In this document: piece after piece, positions 6,096 to 6,141 of the stretch
How the letters are laid out: each line of letters opens with the position of its first letter
How positions within the stretch are numbered: the first letter of the stretch is position 1
NCBI RefSeq assembly: GCF_903642095.1
Contig: NZ_CAHJWD020000437.1
Location: 1-6,141 of the forward strand
Direction: 5' to 3'
Source: Bathymodiolus brooksi thiotrophic gill symbiont
Lineage (GTDB): Bacteria > Pseudomonadota > Gammaproteobacteria > PS1 > Pseudothioglobaceae
DNA length: 6,141 bases
The notes under the pieces: generated by a model
Seen by the model: only the letters and a program-made list of their open reading frames with translations
What the model was told of the DNA's origin: nothing
Database searches by the model: none
Translations under genes and position numbers: made by a program

Positions 6096-6141
6096 ATAGG
6101 CAATTGAATTTTTGCAGTCGCTCGAAACACAGGAACGACAA

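Overview
The window looks like an AT-rich, probably reductively evolving gammaproteobacterial chromosome. The fused reading frames of its decayed genes and the style of its iron transporter would fit the SUP05/Thioglobus group of sulfur oxidisers and mussel symbionts. That placement is an inference from overall appearance, not from a marker gene. Two intact functional units sit between three decaying genes.

Left end (1-430): a wrecked IS30-family transposase on the + strand, spread over three reading frames and cut off before its last catalytic region. It is interrupted by a GC-capped quasi-palindrome at 114-150. Next (430-2109, - strand) is an intact 559-residue lipoprotein that strings together a peptidoglycan-binding domain, a CHAP-like cysteine hydrolase and an M15-type zinc D,D-carboxypeptidase, so it is a predicted multi-domain murein hydrolase. 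It has its own promoter with a perfect TATAAT at 2144-2149.

Middle (2110-2516): most of this gene-free stretch is the relic of a GNAT acetyltransferase on the - strand (2128-2373), with two internal stops and a missing central segment. The lipoprotein promoter lies inside the 3' end of this relic. After it comes the promoter region of the iron operon, with a TATAAT at 2491-2496 and an overlapping Fur-box-like palindrome at 2499-2513.

Right (2517-5794, + strand): a compact three-gene ferric-iron ABC importer in the order ATPase, periplasmic binding protein, fused permease. The first two genes overlap by ATGA and the third follows after 9 nt. The binding protein captures Fe(III) in the periplasm, the 12-helix permease carries it across the inner membrane, and the short ATPase powers the cycle. 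The Fur-like site suggests expression when iron is scarce. The last 350 bases (about 5808-6095) hold a decayed argJ, recognisable in pieces by its conserved motifs but full of stops and frameshifts.

No RNA genes, CRISPR arrays or convincing terminators were seen. I found no wholly new system. The most interesting items are the three-domain lipoprotein, the self-templated palindrome in the transposase, and the argJ and GNAT relics in what would otherwise be called empty intergenic DNA.
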